Below are positions 59,601-64,000 of a DNA stretch of 64,000 bases, one piece after another (position 1 is the stretch's first letter; each line of letters starts with the position of its first letter). The notes under the pieces are model-generated. The model made no database searches and was not told where the DNA came from. It worked only from the letters and a program-made list of their open reading frames with translations. The DNA comes from Nocardia neocaledoniensis. GTDB lineage: Bacteria; Actinomycetota; Actinomycetes; Mycobacteriales; Mycobacteriaceae. The position numbers and the translations under genes were made by a program. The DNA is taken from contig NZ_QGTL01000007.1 of assembly GCF_003182135.1 (NCBI RefSeq), positions 248,001-312,000 on the forward strand, in the 5' to 3' direction.

Positions 59601-60119
59601 GCCACGCTGTTCGACGGCCGCTCGGGTGAGCCGTTCCCGTACCCGGTCGCGGTCGGGTACATGTACATCCTGAAGCTGCACCACCTGGTCGACGACAAGA
59701 TCCACGCCCGTTCGACCGGCCCGTACTCGATGATCACGCAGCAGCCGCTGGGTGGTAAGGCGCAGTTCGGTGGTCAGCGTTTCGGTGAGATGGAGTGCTG
59801 GGCCATGCAGGCCTACGGCGCGGCGTACACGCTGCAGGAACTCCTGACCATCAAGTCCGACGACGTGGTGGGCCGTGTGAAGGTCTACGAGGCGATCGTC
59901 AAGGGCGAGAACATTCCGGAGCCGGGCATTCCGGAGTCGTTCAAGGTGCTCCTCAAGGAACTCCAGTCGCTGTGCCTCAACGTGGAAGTGCTGTCCTCGG
60001 ACGGCGCCGCGATCGAGATGCGCGACGGCGACGACGAGGATCTGGAGCGCGCCGCGGCGAACCTGGGCATCAACCTGTCCAGGAACGAAGCGGCCACCGT
60101 CGACGATTTGGCGAACTAG
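56637..60119 (+). CDS. rpoB: RNA polymerase beta subunit
   Basis: 1160 residues, from TTG 56637 with GGAAGGA seven bases upstream, as in the mycobacterial gene; a GTG at 56619 gives six extra residues. The rifampicin region is wild type: GTSQLSQFMDQNN from G411, with D420, H430 and S435 (E. coli D516, H526, S531). The core motifs ETPEGPNIGLIGSL, GHNYEDAIILSQR, KIQDGDKLAGRHGNKGV and GGKAQFGGQRFGEMECWA are intact. In N. farcinica a second rpoB copy gives rifampicin resistance; this one looks like the sensitive housekeeping form. Confidence 0.97.
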   Translation: MAVSTQTKAGIPGAPLRVSFAKIREPLEVPGLLDLQTDSFAWLVGTPDWREKAAARGDVGLAGGLEEVLEELSPIEDFSGSMSLSFSDPRFEEVKASIEECKEKDMTYAAPLFVTAEFINNNTGEIKSQTVFMGDFPMMTDKGTFIINGTERVVVSQLVRSPGVYFDHSIDKGTEKDLHSVRVIPSRGAWLEFDVDKRDTVGVRIDRKRRQPVTVLLKALGWTTEEIVERFGFSEIMMSTLEKDSTPGQDEALLDIYRKLRPGEPPTKESAQTLLENLFFKEKRYDLARVGRYKINKKLGIHVHEPVTSSVLTKEDIVTTIEYLVRLHAGDKTMTAPGGEEVPVEVDDIDHFGNRRLRTVGELIQNQIRVGLSRMERVVRERMTTQDVEAITPQTLINIRPVVAAIKEFFGTSQLSQFMDQNNPLSGLTHKRRLSALGPGGLSRERAGLEVRDVHPSHYGRMCPIETPEGPNIGLIGSLSVYARVNPFGFIETPYRRVVDGKVTDEVKYLTADEEDRYVRAQANSPVDAEGRFVEEKVLVRRAGEEVEFVHPSQVDYMDISPRQMVSVATAMIPFLEHDDANRALMGANMQRQAVPLIRSEAPIVGTGMELRAAVDAGDVVVNEKPGVVEEVSADYVTVMADDGSRKSYRMRKFNRSNQGTCSNQRPIVDEGQRVEQGQVLADGPCTENGEMALGKNLLVAVMPWEGHNYEDAIILSQRLVEEDVLTSIHIEEHEIDARDTKLGAEEITRDIPNVSDEVLADLDERGIIRIGAEVRDGDILVGKVTPKGETELTPEERLLRAIFGEKAREVRDTSLKVPHGESGKVIGIRVFSREDDDDLPPGVNELVRVYVAQKRKIQDGDKLAGRHGNKGVIGKILPTEDMPFMPDGTPVDIILNTHGVPRRMNIGQILETHLGWIGKAGWNVDVAADGTRPDWAQSLPEEMLGAPADSNIATPVFDGARDEELTGLLGSTLPNRDGERMVNENGKATLFDGRSGEPFPYPVAVGYMYILKLHHLVDDKIHARSTGPYSMITQQPLGGKAQFGGQRFGEMECWAMQAYGAAYTLQELLTIKSDDVVGRVKVYEAIVKGENIPEPGIPESFKVLLKELQSLCLNVEVLSSDGAAIEMRDGDDEDLERAAANLGINLSRNEAATVDDLAN

Positions 60120-60222
60120 GTGGTGACGCGGGTGGCTGCTCCGGCAGCCGCCCGCGGACCCGCGATCGGTAACTAGTGAACTTTTTGCTCGAATTCGACC
60201 CGAACAGGGGAAAGGAAGTTAC

Positions 60223-64000
<3,778 letters not shown>

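Overview
The window is high-GC actinobacterial DNA from the order Mycobacteriales, most likely a Nocardia (a near relative such as Rhodococcus cannot be excluded by eye). The reasons are a conserved hemB/hemL/cytochrome-c-biogenesis block, scattered menaquinone genes, a HadA-HadB fusion, a polyprenyl synthase next to htpX, an Mkl-type Mce ATPase, a DUF4189 exported protein, BldC, and many GTG starts and leaderless-looking promoters. Gene order recalls the M. tuberculosis stretches Rv0512-Rv0563 and Rv0634B-Rv0668 (from memory), with local insertions.

Layout. 1-5.0 kb: the end of hemB, small membrane proteins, two tiny exported proteins in convergent orientation separated by an IS481-family element, then hemL. 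5.0-10.0 kb: a tightly overlapping operon (phosphatase-like protein, TlpA-like thioredoxin, an extra 75-residue ORF, CcdA, ResB, CcsB) for cytochrome c maturation. 10.1-13.6 kb: an accessory block of unknown proteins, one DUF4189 exported protein and one zinc-ribbon protein. 13.7-17.4 kb: BldC, a DUF4229 protein, a Cds1-like cysteine desulfhydrase, and a compact HTH/Clp-N pair with a perfect operator. 17.4-32.3 kb: menA, a 1341-residue SARP-type regulator, a DrrAB-like exporter, menE, menB, menD and regulators. 32.4-45.9 kb: an aldo/keto reductase, a giant nitrate reductase-flavoprotein fusion, menG, mgtA, a frameshifted VOC gene, menJ, a polyprenyl diphosphate synthase, htpX and a YajQ protein. 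46.1-64 kb: the tRNA and information-processing block (tRNA-Tyr, -Thr, -Met, rpmG, fused hadAB, tRNA-Trp, secE, nusG, rplK, rplA, rplJ, rplL, mkl, rpoB, rpoC), interrupted by an FMN reductase gene and an MFS exporter gene.

How the parts work together. menA, menB, menD, menE, menG, menJ and the prenyl synthase cover most of menaquinone synthesis and its saturation, while the Ccd/Res/Ccs operon builds the c-type cytochromes that the quinone pool feeds. hemB and hemL supply heme. The most unusual items are the IS481-type element sitting exactly on a CTAG that served as the overlapping stop codons of two convergent genes, the predicted hairpin over its transposase start, the self-contained HTH/Clp-N cassette, and the HadAB fusion with a complete D-x4-H signature in both halves.
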